A DNA stretch of 64,000 bases from Paenibacillus albidus (GTDB lineage Bacteria > Bacillota > Bacilli > Paenibacillales > Paenibacillaceae): positions 1-64,000 of the forward strand of contig NZ_BMKR01000037.1 of the NCBI RefSeq assembly GCF_014644435.1. Direction: 5' to 3'. Positions 7,733-16,602 of this stretch are shown here, piece by piece. Below the pieces are notes generated by a model that had not been told where the DNA came from, did not search any database, and was given only the letters and a program-made list of their open reading frames with translations. Both the position numbers and the translations under genes were made by a program. Within the stretch, counting starts at the first letter, position 1. Each line of letters starts with the position of its first letter.

Positions 7733-9168
7733 GACTTGCTCTTGCGCATCCGGATACTTTTAATCTGGAATTCGGGGCCGTTCTCCAAACGATGCTGTTG
7801 ATCAAAGGGCTCATTGGCATCCGGTTTTTCGTTCGCAGCTTTTTCCCGCTTTTTGCGGACCTTCTGTACGATCCAGTCACAACCTGCGATCAGTGCAACA
7901 AGCAGCAGGCTGATGTAAAAGCCGGGACGGCTGAGCTTGTGGAAAAGTGTACCCACGACGGCTGCAGCTATCAGAATCAGCCCTGTCCAACGTTTAACTC
8001 CGCTTAATTTGTTTGCCTTCAGCAGTTTGCCTGATGACAATAGAATAAAAGACCAGTTATACAGGAGCATTAACCCGGCGGCAGTTGTGATATATTCATA
8101 CACCTTGCCTGGCAGCAGCAACGCCATCACAACCGCCCCCGATATTCCGCCGGAGATCAGCAGGAGCGCATAAAACGGATATTTATCCTTCCATTTGCGG
8201 GAAAATAATTTCGGCGCATCTCCCTCTTGGGCAAGGGTAATCATCATTGAAGTTACGGCGTACAAGGAAGCCGTCATTGTCGAGAACCCGGCAACAATCA
8301 GCACCCCATTAAACAGATGGGGTACAAAAGCCAGATGATCACTGCGAAGTGCCAGTACAAAGGGGCTCTCTTTGGAATTAAAAACACCCTGCGGCACCAT
8401 AATTACAGCCAGGCCAATAGACAGAACATACACAGAGGAAAGCGTCAACAGCATAACTTTTCCTGCTTTTGGCGCATCCTCGGGTTTTTGAAGCCGGTTG
8501 GACATAATCCCAAGCACCTCAATCCCCCCGTAAGCATAAAAAGCAAACAAAAAGGCAGACCACAATCCCAGGCCTCCGTGCGGAAACAATACCTGATAAC
8601 CGAGCGGAAATTTGGGTGTATATTTGCCCCCGCCGATCCAGCCTGCCAGCAGAGCAACCGCAATAACCAGGAACATGAGAATCGCCGCTATCTTGATTAC
8701 GGCCAGGACATTTTCAACCCGGTCAAACCCCTTATTTCCGAAAAAAACAATCAGAAGTCCCACCAATGCAAAGCCGGCTGCAAATATCCACATCGGTACT
8801 GCCGGGAACCAGAACCGTGAGAATATGGACAATGCCGTTAACTGGCTGCCCATAATTAACAGCTCCGAGAACCAGTATACCCACCCACTGCCGAATCCGG
8901 CCCAGTTTCCGAAAGCTTTTTTGGCATAGGAACGAAAAGAGCCCTGCTCCGGATGATCTGCCGTCATTCGTGATAAAGCGTCAAATACGACATAGGTACC
9001 CACCGCTGCAAGGATATAAGCAAACAGGACCAGCGGTCCACCAATCGAAATGGCCAGACCGGAGCCCAGGAAATACCCGGTGCCGATGGTTCCTGCAACC
9101 CCAAGCAGAGACAATTGCCACCACTTCAGTTTCTTCTCTTCTTTGGATTGACTTGAAGACTTGTTCAT
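7729..9168 (-). CDS. Amino-acid permease (APC superfamily)
   Basis: An integral membrane transporter of about 479 residues with 12 helices. The first helix has GVAGTIGTGYFLGSG, the unwound glycine-rich substrate-binding segment of APC amino-acid permeases, and AFYAYGGIEVLG is the matching motif of helix 6. A long charged C-terminal tail (KKREKAANEKPDANE) is cytoplasmic. The gamma-aminobutyrate/aromatic/proline permease group is the closest in appearance, but the substrate is not determinable. ATG at 9168 has AGGGTGAGG upstream. It lies directly after a phosphodiesterase fragment and is convergent with the LysE gene. Confidence 0.88.
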   Translation of the reverse strand: MNKSSSQSKEEKKLKWWQLSLLGVAGTIGTGYFLGSGLAISIGGPLVLFAYILAAVGTYVVFDALSRMTADHPEQGSFRSYAKKAFGNWAGFGSGWVYWFSELLIMGSQLTALSIFSRFWFPAVPMWIFAAGFALVGLLIVFFGNKGFDRVENVLAVIKIAAILMFLVIAVALLAGWIGGGKYTPKFPLGYQVLFPHGGLGLWSAFLFAFYAYGGIEVLGIMSNRLQKPEDAPKAGKVMLLTLSSVYVLSIGLAVIMVPQGVFNSKESPFVLALRSDHLAFVPHLFNGVLIVAGFSTMTASLYAVTSMMITLAQEGDAPKLFSRKWKDKYPFYALLLISGGISGAVVMALLLPGKVYEYITTAAGLMLLYNWSFILLSSGKLLKANKLSGVKRWTGLILIAAAVVGTLFHKLSRPGFYISLLLVALIAGCDWIVQKVRKKREKAANEKPDANEPFDQQHRLENGPEFQIKSIRMRKSKS

Positions 9169-9171
9169 CAA

Positions 9172-9711
9172 TTAATCCTCACCCTGTATTGGATTTCGAG
9201 AGTTAGGTCTCTGTTTTGTAGATTGCCCTATCTTCCTGTTTTCAAAACATAAGAATACGCCGTCCGTGCGAAGCTCCTCATTTCCTCTAAGGACGGTTTC
9301 TTTTTTTGTCAACAACCGGTTCACCAGTCTCCGGCCCTTGGCAGAATACCAGGCCAGTCCAGGCACATGGTGAGCGTCCGGATATTTTCCGGTCAGCAGC
9401 GAGCTGTTAATGGTTACGGACATGGTTGGAAACGAACTGACCATATTCTCAAAGTATTGTCCATGTTCAATCAGATATTGAAAAGTAGGAAGCTTGTGCT
9501 CACTGATTCCTTTACGGACGGCTTGAGGCATCAGAGAGTCTGTCAGCAACAAAATCACTTCTTTTGTCTTGGAGCACCTGTTGTTATGCAAGGGAATTAT
9601 TGCGAACTCCTTTCTCAAGCCACGCAAAAAAGGGCGGCCACAGCAACCATAACGGCTGATGGCCTCCCTATTCAAAAGAATCGTCTTATTCTGCGTTGTC
9701 GTACAATCCAA
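9172..9711 (-). pseudogene. N-terminal fragment of a type I phosphodiesterase/nucleotide pyrophosphatase
   Basis: Residues about 50-135 match the start of the alkaline-phosphatase-superfamily phosphodiesterases: VILLLTDSLMPQAV (metal-binding Asp), then FPTMSVTINSSLLTGKYPDAHHVPGLAWY with the nucleophile region FPTMT/S. Full-length proteins have 400-550 residues and bind two metals; everything after the first metal site is missing, and the last ~45 residues are unrelated. The N-terminal ~45 residues also lack a proper signal or membrane anchor. It is probably a leftover after a deletion fused its 5' part to the region before the amino-acid permease. Confidence 0.7.
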
Positions 9712-10402
9712 TCAGTTCGTCAAAAGCAGTAATTATAACGTCGGAGCCTTTCAGCTCATCCTGACGGCCAAAGCCGGCGTAGGCGCAGCCGATCACCGTC
9801 TGATTGTTGCCTTTACCCGCCTCCACATCGGACGAACGGTCGCCAACCATCCACGCGTCACTAATACCGTGGTTGTCCAGCAGAATCCGCAGCAGTTCGG
9901 TCTTGGTAGCCGTCCCTTGTCCGCCTGCGCTGTAGAGACCCTCGAACAGCTCCTTCAGCTCATGCACCACCACAATACTGTGAATATAATCCTCCAGCCC
10001 GTTGCTGGCTACAAAAAGCCTTACCCCGCGCGCTTTAAGCGCCGTCAGCGTCTCTATCACTTGGGGATACAGCAGCGTGCCGCCCGCTTCCAGTCCTTCA
10101 ATCTCCAGCTTCAGCAGCAGTTCATCCGCCCGCCGGTGCACCTGTTCATCCGCTTCAGGCATGACATTCTTCCAGATATCCGCGAGCAGCATGCCCAGAC
10201 TGCCAAGTATACGTTCCTCAGGCGGCGTAGGTGCGGTATACAGCCCTTCTTCACGCAGCACATCAAACATTTTATGATACGCAGGCAGCAGCAGGCTTTC
10301 GGTCTGAAACAACGTTCCATCCATGTCAAACACCATGGCCTCCGGTTTCTTTAGCTTTGGAGCCTTCGACTGTCCTGCCGCTTCTTGTCCTTCTCGGTTC
10401 AT
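9686..10402 (-). CDS. HAD-family hydrolase (phosphoglycolate phosphatase-like)
   Basis: A soluble haloacid-dehalogenase phosphatase of 238 residues. All four HAD motifs are present: DMDGT (nucleophile Asp near residue 26), the S/T motif at ASNG, a Lys in ATKTELLRI, and the acidic GDRSSDVEAG. An all-helical cap lies between motifs I and II, as in phosphoglycolate/beta-phosphoglucomutase-type enzymes. The substrate is unknown. The start ATG at 10402 follows GGAAGGGAAGGG. Its 3' end overlaps the start of the phosphodiesterase fragment. Confidence 0.87.
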   Translation of the reverse strand: MNREGQEAAGQSKAPKLKKPEAMVFDMDGTLFQTESLLLPAYHKMFDVLREEGLYTAPTPPEERILGSLGMLLADIWKNVMPEADEQVHRRADELLLKLEIEGLEAGGTLLYPQVIETLTALKARGVRLFVASNGLEDYIHSIVVVHELKELFEGLYSAGGQGTATKTELLRILLDNHGISDAWMVGDRSSDVEAGKGNNQTVIGCAYAGFGRQDELKGSDVIITAFDELIGLYDNAE

Positions 10403-10503
10403 ACGGTAACCCTTCCCTTCCGGTATCTGTTCTCTACATCATATAACCTATGCCCTATGATATAGGAAACCCGGCGGCATTGTCTATCTCATCATCAGAA
10501 CAC

Positions 10504-10545
10504 AAAAGCCGCAACTCCCCGAGGGTACGGAGAATTGCGGCTGGT
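10504..10545 (-). terminator. Terminator downstream of abrB
   Basis: On the minus strand AGCCGCAA pairs with TTGCGGCT across a partly paired loop and is followed by TTTTG. It lies directly after the AbrB gene. Confidence 0.8.
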
Positions 10546-10571
10546 TGTTCTACTTCGATTCTAAAAAGAAA

Positions 10572-10829
10572 TTAGACCCGGTCAAAGCTGGAAATCAGCT
10601 CATCCAATACATCTTTGCTGACCATTTTGCCTTTGAAGTTGATCAGGTTCTCTGCACTTCCGGAGAAGATGCAAGTAGGCTCATATTTTCTGAGGATGAT
10701 TTTCTCCCCATCCACAAAAATTTCAAGTGGGTCTTTTATGTCAATTCCCATTGTTCTGCGCAGCTCAATCGGAATCACGATTCGTCCCAGTTCATCTACT
10801 TTTCTTACAATACCTGTTGCTTTCATCAT
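10572..10829 (-). CDS. abrB: AbrB-family transition-state regulator
   Basis: A DNA-binding swapped-hairpin protein of 85 residues that, in Bacillus, represses stationary-phase genes during growth. The N-terminal half, TGIVRKVDELGRIVIPIELRRTMGI, is nearly identical to the known AbrB/Abh DNA-binding domain, including the arginines that contact DNA. The C-terminal half (SGSAENLINFKGKMVSKDVLDEL) is the multimerisation region. Start ATG at 10829 follows GGGAGGA. The AT-rich 200 bases upstream contain many ATTTT/GACAAA elements and could hold autoregulatory sites. Several AbrB paralogues usually exist in Paenibacillus, so orthology to B. subtilis abrB is likely but not proven. Confidence 0.88.
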   Translation of the reverse strand: MMKATGIVRKVDELGRIVIPIELRRTMGIDIKDPLEIFVDGEKIILRKYEPTCIFSGSAENLINFKGKMVSKDVLDELISSFDRV

Positions 10830-11079
10830 TGTACATCCTCCCTTGAAATCACACATATATAATCATTGGCAGTAAAAGCTATTAGAGCTTTCATATGGTA
10901 AAAAATTTATTCCATATTTGCATTGTAAAGTGCTATTTCTTTCCTGTCAATTTTATTTCTACATTTTTTGATATTAATCGACAATTTTCTTCGACAAAAT
11001 TCACAGTTTATTCGACAAACATATTAAAATTCTGTAACCTATTTTACTAAAAAACGACGCACTTGACAATATTTTAGAC

Positions 11080-11132
11080 AAAAAAAGACCTCTTCTCCAT
11101 CCACCACACAGGTGAACAGGAAGCGGTCTTGT
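11080..11132 (-). terminator. Terminator downstream of the alpha-galactosidase
   Basis: On the minus strand AAGACCGCTTC and GAAGAGGTCTT form an imperfect stem followed by TTTTTTT. It lies about 170 bases after the alpha-galactosidase stop, in the otherwise empty region between that gene and abrB. Confidence 0.72.
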
Positions 11133-11303
11133 ATTTTTTTGTCGAAACCAAGAAAAAACTATAGTCATATCATCTTGGCTCCACCTCAAATAAGCAGTAG
11201 TCAGACTTAACGGACCGGAGTCCACTTTCTTGTCCATCCGGCCCGGTGCTGAGCTGTCAGTCGAGCTCAAATCAACCGCTGATGATGAATTTGTTCCAGA
11301 ATC

Positions 11304-13403
11304 TCACAGCCTAAGCTCCAGCAGCCGTGCAGTTCTGCCAGCCGGCAGCTTCACGGTCAGCGTACCCGTCGTAGCATCCCATTTCCAGGAGGAATGATGC
11401 TCCTGTGGATAGGCGCAGCTGACAGCGGGCGTATGACCTTTCAGTTCCGCGATGGGAAGCGTAACCTCTTCCGCTTCTCCGGCAATCCGCCAGACCGCGA
11501 GGTAACGCCGGCCGCCGCACACCAGCCCGAAGCTGACCCACTCCCCTTGTCCGTCCGGAAGACCCAGCGGCCAGAACGGCAGCGCCTGCGGAATATCCCC
11601 GCGGATGCTTTTGTAATAATCCAGCGCTTCCTTCACCAGCTCCCTGCGCCGCGGGCTCAGCTCGGCCAAATGTCCGCTCTGATGCACCCGAAGCAGCAGC
11701 GCATTGACCATATTGAAGATGACCTCTTCATCATCCCCTTCCCGAAGCGGGTACGACCACACAGCTGACTGCTCCGGGGTCAATCCGGCCGGTGAGGCTG
11801 CGGCAATAGCCGCATACATCACATAATTCTCCTGATCGCTGGTCGATTGAATGCTGTGGCGGCTGAGCATCGCATAATCCATCCGCATCCCGCCGCTTGA
11901 ACAGTTCTCAATCACCAGGTTCGGATAGCGGGCAAAAATACTGTCCAGCCAGCCCAGATAAGCCCGGTTATGCTGAAGCAGCCCGTCGCCAAAGCTGTCC
12001 GCATCTGTCTCCGTGCCGATCCCGGCATTGATGTTATAGTCCATCTTGATGTATCCGACGCCGTATTGCTCCACCAATCTGGCAATCACGCCGTCCGCAT
12101 GCTCAATCACGCGCGGATTGCGGTAATCCAGCTGATAACGGCTGCGGTCCTTGACCCGCTTGCCATGGCGCATGAAGAACCAGCTGTCCTCCGTCTCCTT
12201 AAGCTTTGGACTGTTGATCCCCATAACCTCCAGCTCAAGCCAGAGACCGGGAATCATCCCTTTGCCGCGAATATAATCCAGTACATATTTGATCCCTTCC
12301 GGGAAACGTTCGGCCGACGGCTCCCACTCGCCTACTCCATCCCACCATTCACCGGGGGCATACCAGCCGGCATCAATGCAGAAATATTCACACCCCACAT
12401 CGGCTGCGGCATCAATCAGCGGGAGGAGCTTGTCGGTGGTCGGACTGCCCCACAGGCAATTCATATAATCGTTGAAAATAATCCGCAGCAATTCATTGTC
12501 TTCATTCGGTCTGCGTATCAGGCGTCGGTAGGCCGTAAGCTGATGGACAGCCGCCTCCACTCCGCCGGACGTGCTGCCGACAGCCACCGGAACCGAGGTG
12601 AAGCTCTCGCCCGGTTCAAGCTTCCGCCACCAATGATTGTCACTTTCGGTAGGTCCGCTGATAAGCAGCGTCAGCTGGTCATATTGGTCCGTCATCTCAC
12701 AGTGCCAGGACCCGTTATGCTCAATTTGCCAGAAGAGGCTGGTTCCGCTCTCCACGTTCCGGAGCACTCCCATCGGCAGCAGCTCCGCCGCAGACCAGGA
12801 GCCGGTATTGCTGAGGGCAATCCGTTTGGAGCCGCGATCCGCCAGATGGGACATGCCAAGCTCCGGCAGGCTGTAGGTCCGCCACTGCAGCTCACTTTGC
12901 CAGCCGCTGTGGGCAAGGGTCAACCGCATTTTGTCATTGCGGTCCAGCGTCCCTTCCTTGTCGGCTCCGGTCAACGCGAATGAAGAAATGTATTCGACAT
13001 GAGCAGCAGCGTCTCCCTTATTGTTCAGTTCGGTCCAGCAGCGTACCATTTGAACACCCTGATAGAACTGGAAATGCTGGATGGCCTGCAGCCGGGTCAC
13101 CGGATCAAGCAGCCCCACCTCAAGCTTGCGCCCCAGCTCAGTCACTATATCCTTGTGTCCGTCATACACCATCCGCAGTCCCGGGTAGGAAGCGCGGTGT
13201 GTGCGTCCATGGTACTCTGCCCGGTCCTCTCCTGAGCATTGCAGCTCCAGCAGCCGGAAGCCTGGCTTATGCTGCTCTGCAATAGCTCCGGCTGCCAGCG
13301 GCCCGGCTCCGAAATGGAGCAGCCGCACATCCTGCGCTTCTGTAATTTCAATGACCAGATGAAGTCCGTTCTCCGCAATCTCAATCAGCTTACTGTTCAC
13401 CAT
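11304..13403 (-). CDS. Alpha-galactosidase, glycoside hydrolase family 36
   Basis: A cytoplasmic exo-enzyme (no signal peptide) removing terminal alpha-galactose from melibiose, raffinose and related sugars. Its 699 residues are usual for GH36: an N-terminal beta-sandwich, a central TIM barrel and a small C-terminal beta domain. The catalytic nucleophile is Asp about 455 in YIKMDYN and the acid/base Asp about 522 in STSDQEN. CSSGGMRMDYAML and the FCIDAGWYAPGEWW segment are family signatures. A strong AAGGAGG lies upstream of ATG 13403. The next genes upstream are a sugar-binding protein and a two-component system on the same strand, so it probably acts on oligosaccharides imported by that transporter. 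Confidence 0.92.
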   Translation of the reverse strand: MVNSKLIEIAENGLHLVIEITEAQDVRLLHFGAGPLAAGAIAEQHKPGFRLLELQCSGEDRAEYHGRTHRASYPGLRMVYDGHKDIVTELGRKLEVGLLDPVTRLQAIQHFQFYQGVQMVRCWTELNNKGDAAAHVEYISSFALTGADKEGTLDRNDKMRLTLAHSGWQSELQWRTYSLPELGMSHLADRGSKRIALSNTGSWSAAELLPMGVLRNVESGTSLFWQIEHNGSWHCEMTDQYDQLTLLISGPTESDNHWWRKLEPGESFTSVPVAVGSTSGGVEAAVHQLTAYRRLIRRPNEDNELLRIIFNDYMNCLWGSPTTDKLLPLIDAAADVGCEYFCIDAGWYAPGEWWDGVGEWEPSAERFPEGIKYVLDYIRGKGMIPGLWLELEVMGINSPKLKETEDSWFFMRHGKRVKDRSRYQLDYRNPRVIEHADGVIARLVEQYGVGYIKMDYNINAGIGTETDADSFGDGLLQHNRAYLGWLDSIFARYPNLVIENCSSGGMRMDYAMLSRHSIQSTSDQENYVMYAAIAAASPAGLTPEQSAVWSYPLREGDDEEVIFNMVNALLLRVHQSGHLAELSPRRRELVKEALDYYKSIRGDIPQALPFWPLGLPDGQGEWVSFGLVCGGRRYLAVWRIAGEAEEVTLPIAELKGHTPAVSCAYPQEHHSSWKWDATTGTLTVKLPAGRTARLLELRL

Positions 13404-13455
13404 CCCTTAAATAACCTCCTTCTGATATCCTCCGGGCTTTTCATATCCAACATAA

Positions 13456-13500
13456 CAAAAGGCGGCTCTCCAGTAAATGAAACAACTGGAGGCCGCCTTC
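13456..13500 (-). terminator. Terminator after the sugar-binding protein gene
   Basis: On the minus strand GGCGGCCTCCAGT and ACTGGAGAGCCGCC form a long, nearly perfect stem followed by TTTTGTT. It separates the sugar-binding protein transcript from the alpha-galactosidase gene. Confidence 0.88.
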
Positions 13501-13515
13501 GCACAGGCTATATGC

Positions 13516-14835
13516 TTATTCAGCAGAACCGAACTGAATCCATGCTTGTTGAATTTCATCGACAGCCTGGTCTTTGGTTTTGCTGCCGCCAATGTAGGCC
13601 TGCATCAGCTCACCGAACTTCTGATGGAAGGTATCCAGGGAGTAGTTCACGGACAGGTCGCCGGATTTCTCGTTTTTGAGAATCTCTTCCATTTCTTTCG
13701 GCATTTGCAGGTCAGGCATCGGAGCATCCTTGATTGGCGGGATCACCTTGGCCACCTGGGAGAACCAGTTCTTGCCGTATTCGGAAGTGTACAGCCAGTT
13801 GAAGAATTCAATCGTTTCAGCCGCTACTGCGGAATCTTTGTTGATGCGCAGCGCCTGGTCGGCACCGGTAATGATTTGGGACTGTTCCGCTTTGTCGCTT
13901 ACAGGGTAGCCGGCGATGCCCAGATCAAAGTCGGGCGTAATTTTTTTGATCGCCTCTTCATCCCAAGCGCCTTTGCCGGTCATAAAGGCGGCTTTGCCCA
14001 GTGCAAAGTCACTGACTTGTGCGTTGCTGTCGCGTTCCAGCGGCTTGTCCGTTCCGTGCTTCACAGTGGTGTCAATGAAGGTAAAGAAATTATCGTACAG
14101 CGCCGGATGTTCCTTGATGGTCGTTTTGCCGGCGATGAAATCAGCAACGAGTGTTTTGGCATCCATGCCGGCATCCAATGCTGCCGCATCTACGTAATGC
14201 TGGAAGATATGCTTCCATACCCACCATTCTTTATAGGCGTTGGCGAAAGGTGTAACACCCTTGGCTTCCAGCTTGGTGATGGCCGCATCCAGTTCCGCCG
14301 TTGTTTTGGGAACCTCGGTGATACCGGCCTCCTTGAGCATTTTTTTGTTGTACATCAATACGAACAGATTGCCCTTCACCGGCAAACCAAGAACTTTGCC
14401 GTCAGAAGAAGACATATTGGAACGGACCGCATCGGTCATGGCCGCTGCCAAAGGCTCATTGGTCAGATCGGCACTGTATTCGGCAAATGTATCAATATCT
14501 CCGCCTGCAGTAGTTTGAAATACATCCGGTGTGCTGCCTGCGGCAATTTTGGATTTGAGCACCGTGTTGTAGTCGGCCTGCATGATTTCCAGATTGATCG
14601 TTACATTAGGTTTAACTTTTTTGTATTCGGCAATATAGGCATTGAAAGCATCCGTATACTCGGGAGAAGCGGTGAACATATTGATCGTGACCGGTTTGCC
14701 CGAATCCGTAGCCGTATTGGCTGCACCGCTGTTGTCTGCCGTGTTGCCGGCGGCATTATTGTTTCCTCCGCACCCGGCAAGCAGTCCGCCGACGAGCAGC
14801 AGGCTTGCAGATAAGCCCATAAATCTTTTTAACAT
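13516..14835 (-). CDS. Sugar ABC transporter substrate-binding lipoprotein
   Basis: Extracellular family 1 solute-binding protein, 439 residues, delivering a carbohydrate to the membrane permeases. It has a lipoprotein signal with lipobox LLAGC near residue 22, an Asn/Ala-rich linker, then the bilobal fold with PVTINMFTASPEYTDAF at its start and the signature TPDVFQTTAGGD. ATG at 14835 follows AAAGGGGG. It is transcribed opposite to the permeases at 18.6-20.4 kb but lies on the other side of the regulator pair, and no ATPase gene is present; Gram-positive sugar importers commonly share one MsmX-type ATPase encoded elsewhere. The alpha-galactosidase beside it points to an alpha-galactoside substrate. 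Confidence 0.9.
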   Translation of the reverse strand: MLKRFMGLSASLLLVGGLLAGCGGNNNAAGNTADNSGAANTATDSGKPVTINMFTASPEYTDAFNAYIAEYKKVKPNVTINLEIMQADYNTVLKSKIAAGSTPDVFQTTAGGDIDTFAEYSADLTNEPLAAAMTDAVRSNMSSSDGKVLGLPVKGNLFVLMYNKKMLKEAGITEVPKTTAELDAAITKLEAKGVTPFANAYKEWWVWKHIFQHYVDAAALDAGMDAKTLVADFIAGKTTIKEHPALYDNFFTFIDTTVKHGTDKPLERDSNAQVSDFALGKAAFMTGKGAWDEEAIKKITPDFDLGIAGYPVSDKAEQSQIITGADQALRINKDSAVAAETIEFFNWLYTSEYGKNWFSQVAKVIPPIKDAPMPDLQMPKEMEEILKNEKSGDLSVNYSLDTFHQKFGELMQAYIGGSKTKDQAVDEIQQAWIQFGSAE

Positions 14836-14955
14836 GATGTTGCCCCCTTTTCTCATGCATCTTGTGGTCATGCTGTTATTTTAAAGAAAAAGAAAAAGGA
14901 TAAGAATGTACATAAGTGAACGGATAAGGGTAAAAAAGTGACTCATGTAACCGTT

Positions 14956-16602
14956 TTACTTTTCACCTTCCGTAAGCAGGATACGATACTCCGAAGGGGA
15001 GCAGTCATAGTAATTCCGGAAAGCCTTGCTGAAATAGTTCTTGTCCTTGTAGCCCAGCATTTCAGAAATATCCTGAATTTTGAGCTGCGGGTCACTCAGT
15101 AGATCCTTAGCCTTGTCCATTCTGACCTTTTGTACATATTCATGAATCCCATACCCGTATTGTCCCTTGAAAAGCTTCATCAAATACTCTCTGCTCAGGA
15201 AATATTTATCCGTAAACATCGATATTTTAATATTCTCAAAATAGTGGTTGTCGATGTATGCTTTAATATTTTCCAGCACACTACTGCGGTCACCGGCCAA
15301 TGACTTGCCGATGCCGGCAGCATAACAGTCCAGAATCTGCGTCAAAAGAAGCTCAAACTCACCGAAGGAGGCAAAGTCTCCGCCAAGCCCAAGTCCACGC
15401 AAGCCCTTGTCCTTCCCGCTGTTCAGGCGCTCCGGCACTGCATCCAGGTCCATGGCGATATCATTCAGCAAAATGATAAATTCCTGTACGATCCGGTCTG
15501 CCTCACCAATACTGAAATACTCTGCAGACTTCCACTTTCGCGTGAACTCGGCCAGTACACTTCGGGCATGACTGGTGTTGCCGTTCTCCAGGGCATTGCG
15601 GATTAAAGGCATACGTCCGGTCAGTGAGGGATTATCTTTAGCCTGAGGCCTTTGCGGCGGGCCATTCCTGACCACAGCCCCTTTCAGATTGAGCAGATCC
15701 ATGCCGTCCAGTGAGACTTTGGCCTGCTCGTAGGATTGGGCCAGGTCGGTCACATCCTTATAAGGTTGTCCAATCCCCCCCACCGCATGAATGCCGAACA
15801 GCTCCTTCAGGGTGGTTACCACCTTCTTCAGCTGATGCACCGACAGAAAAGCCGCATCCTCCCCGTAGCCGCCTATCATGGTGAAGATGGCGACGAATTC
15901 CCGTTCCGTCTTGGGGCTGGCAAAGCTAAAGGATTGAAAATGCCCATCACCGTTCTCGTGAATGACATTGGTCACGGCGAAATGCAGCAGGTCCCGGTCC
16001 CCATGAAACCGTTCTTTGCGCACCTGCTCCAGATTGAGTACCCGCAGTACGCCTGCCGCAAAATAATTGCCCGGGGTATCTGCACCGATCAGCGGCAGAA
16101 AAGCCTCATTGGACCGATTCTTGAAGCTGCGTTCGAGAATCGACAGATACATTTTTTCCTTAAGCTTCGGCAGGGACATATTGAGGGTAATATTCCTGGA
16201 AATGAATTCACTCTCTTTCTTGCGTTTGGCCTCCAGCATATCGATTCCCTTGCGCAATGCGGCATTAAGGTCCGCGCGGTTGACCGGTTTCAGCAGATAG
16301 TCGACCACCTTGGAGCGGATCGCTTGCCGTGTATATTCGAAATCATTGAATCCGCTAATTACAATGGTCAGCAGCTCCGGGAACTCGTGCTCGATGATCT
16401 GCAGCAGTTCACGCCCGCCCAGTTCCGGCATCTTCATATCAATCAAAGCGAGATCAATCTTGTGCTCACGCAGCATCGCAAGTCCTGCCTTGCCGTCCGT
16501 AGCCTCCAGTACCTGCTCTATGCCAAGCCCTTTCCAGTCGCCCAGAATGTTGATCGCTTCCCGCAGCGGCTCTTCATCATCAATAATCAGTACCTTCACC
16601 AT
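14956..16602 (-). CDS. Response regulator with AraC-type DNA-binding domain (YesN-like)
   Basis: A transcription factor of 548 residues. The N-terminal receiver domain has the acidic pocket DDEE (8-11), the phosphorylation site Asp55 (ALIDMKMP), and Lys of LLKPV. A long linker domain follows, and the last ~100 residues form two AraC helix-turn-helix motifs (FTDKYFLSREYLMKLFKGQYGYG and LGYKDKNYFSKAFRNYYDCSPSEYR). Its 5' end overlaps the 3' end of the histidine-kinase gene by 23 bases, so the pair is one operon. By analogy with YesN it should activate the neighbouring sugar transporter genes when phosphorylated. Confidence 0.92.
   Translation of the reverse strand: MVKVLIIDDEEPLREAINILGDWKGLGIEQVLEATDGKAGLAMLREHKIDLALIDMKMPELGGRELLQIIEHEFPELLTIVISGFNDFEYTRQAIRSKVVDYLLKPVNRADLNAALRKGIDMLEAKRKKESEFISRNITLNMSLPKLKEKMYLSILERSFKNRSNEAFLPLIGADTPGNYFAAGVLRVLNLEQVRKERFHGDRDLLHFAVTNVIHENGDGHFQSFSFASPKTEREFVAIFTMIGGYGEDAAFLSVHQLKKVVTTLKELFGIHAVGGIGQPYKDVTDLAQSYEQAKVSLDGMDLLNLKGAVVRNGPPQRPQAKDNPSLTGRMPLIRNALENGNTSHARSVLAEFTRKWKSAEYFSIGEADRIVQEFIILLNDIAMDLDAVPERLNSGKDKGLRGLGLGGDFASFGEFELLLTQILDCYAAGIGKSLAGDRSSVLENIKAYIDNHYFENIKISMFTDKYFLSREYLMKLFKGQYGYGIHEYVQKVRMDKAKDLLSDPQLKIQDISEMLGYKDKNYFSKAFRNYYDCSPSEYRILLTEGEK

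Noticed and set aside
9659..10354. A 231-codon plus-strand frame over the HAD gene
   Set aside because: The minus strand shows all four HAD motifs; the plus frame shows none of any family.
11001..11270. An 89-codon minus-strand frame after the alpha-galactosidase
   Set aside because: Runs through the transcription terminator, has no ribosome site and no recognisable similarity.
11970..12983. A 337-codon plus-strand frame inside the alpha-galactosidase
   Set aside because: Fully antisense to a well-recognised GH36 enzyme, with no recognisable domain.
13477..14814. A 445-codon plus-strand frame antisense to the sugar-binding protein gene
   Set aside because: No ribosome site or family similarity; the minus strand has a clear lipoprotein with signal and lipobox. 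It is a shadow of codon bias.
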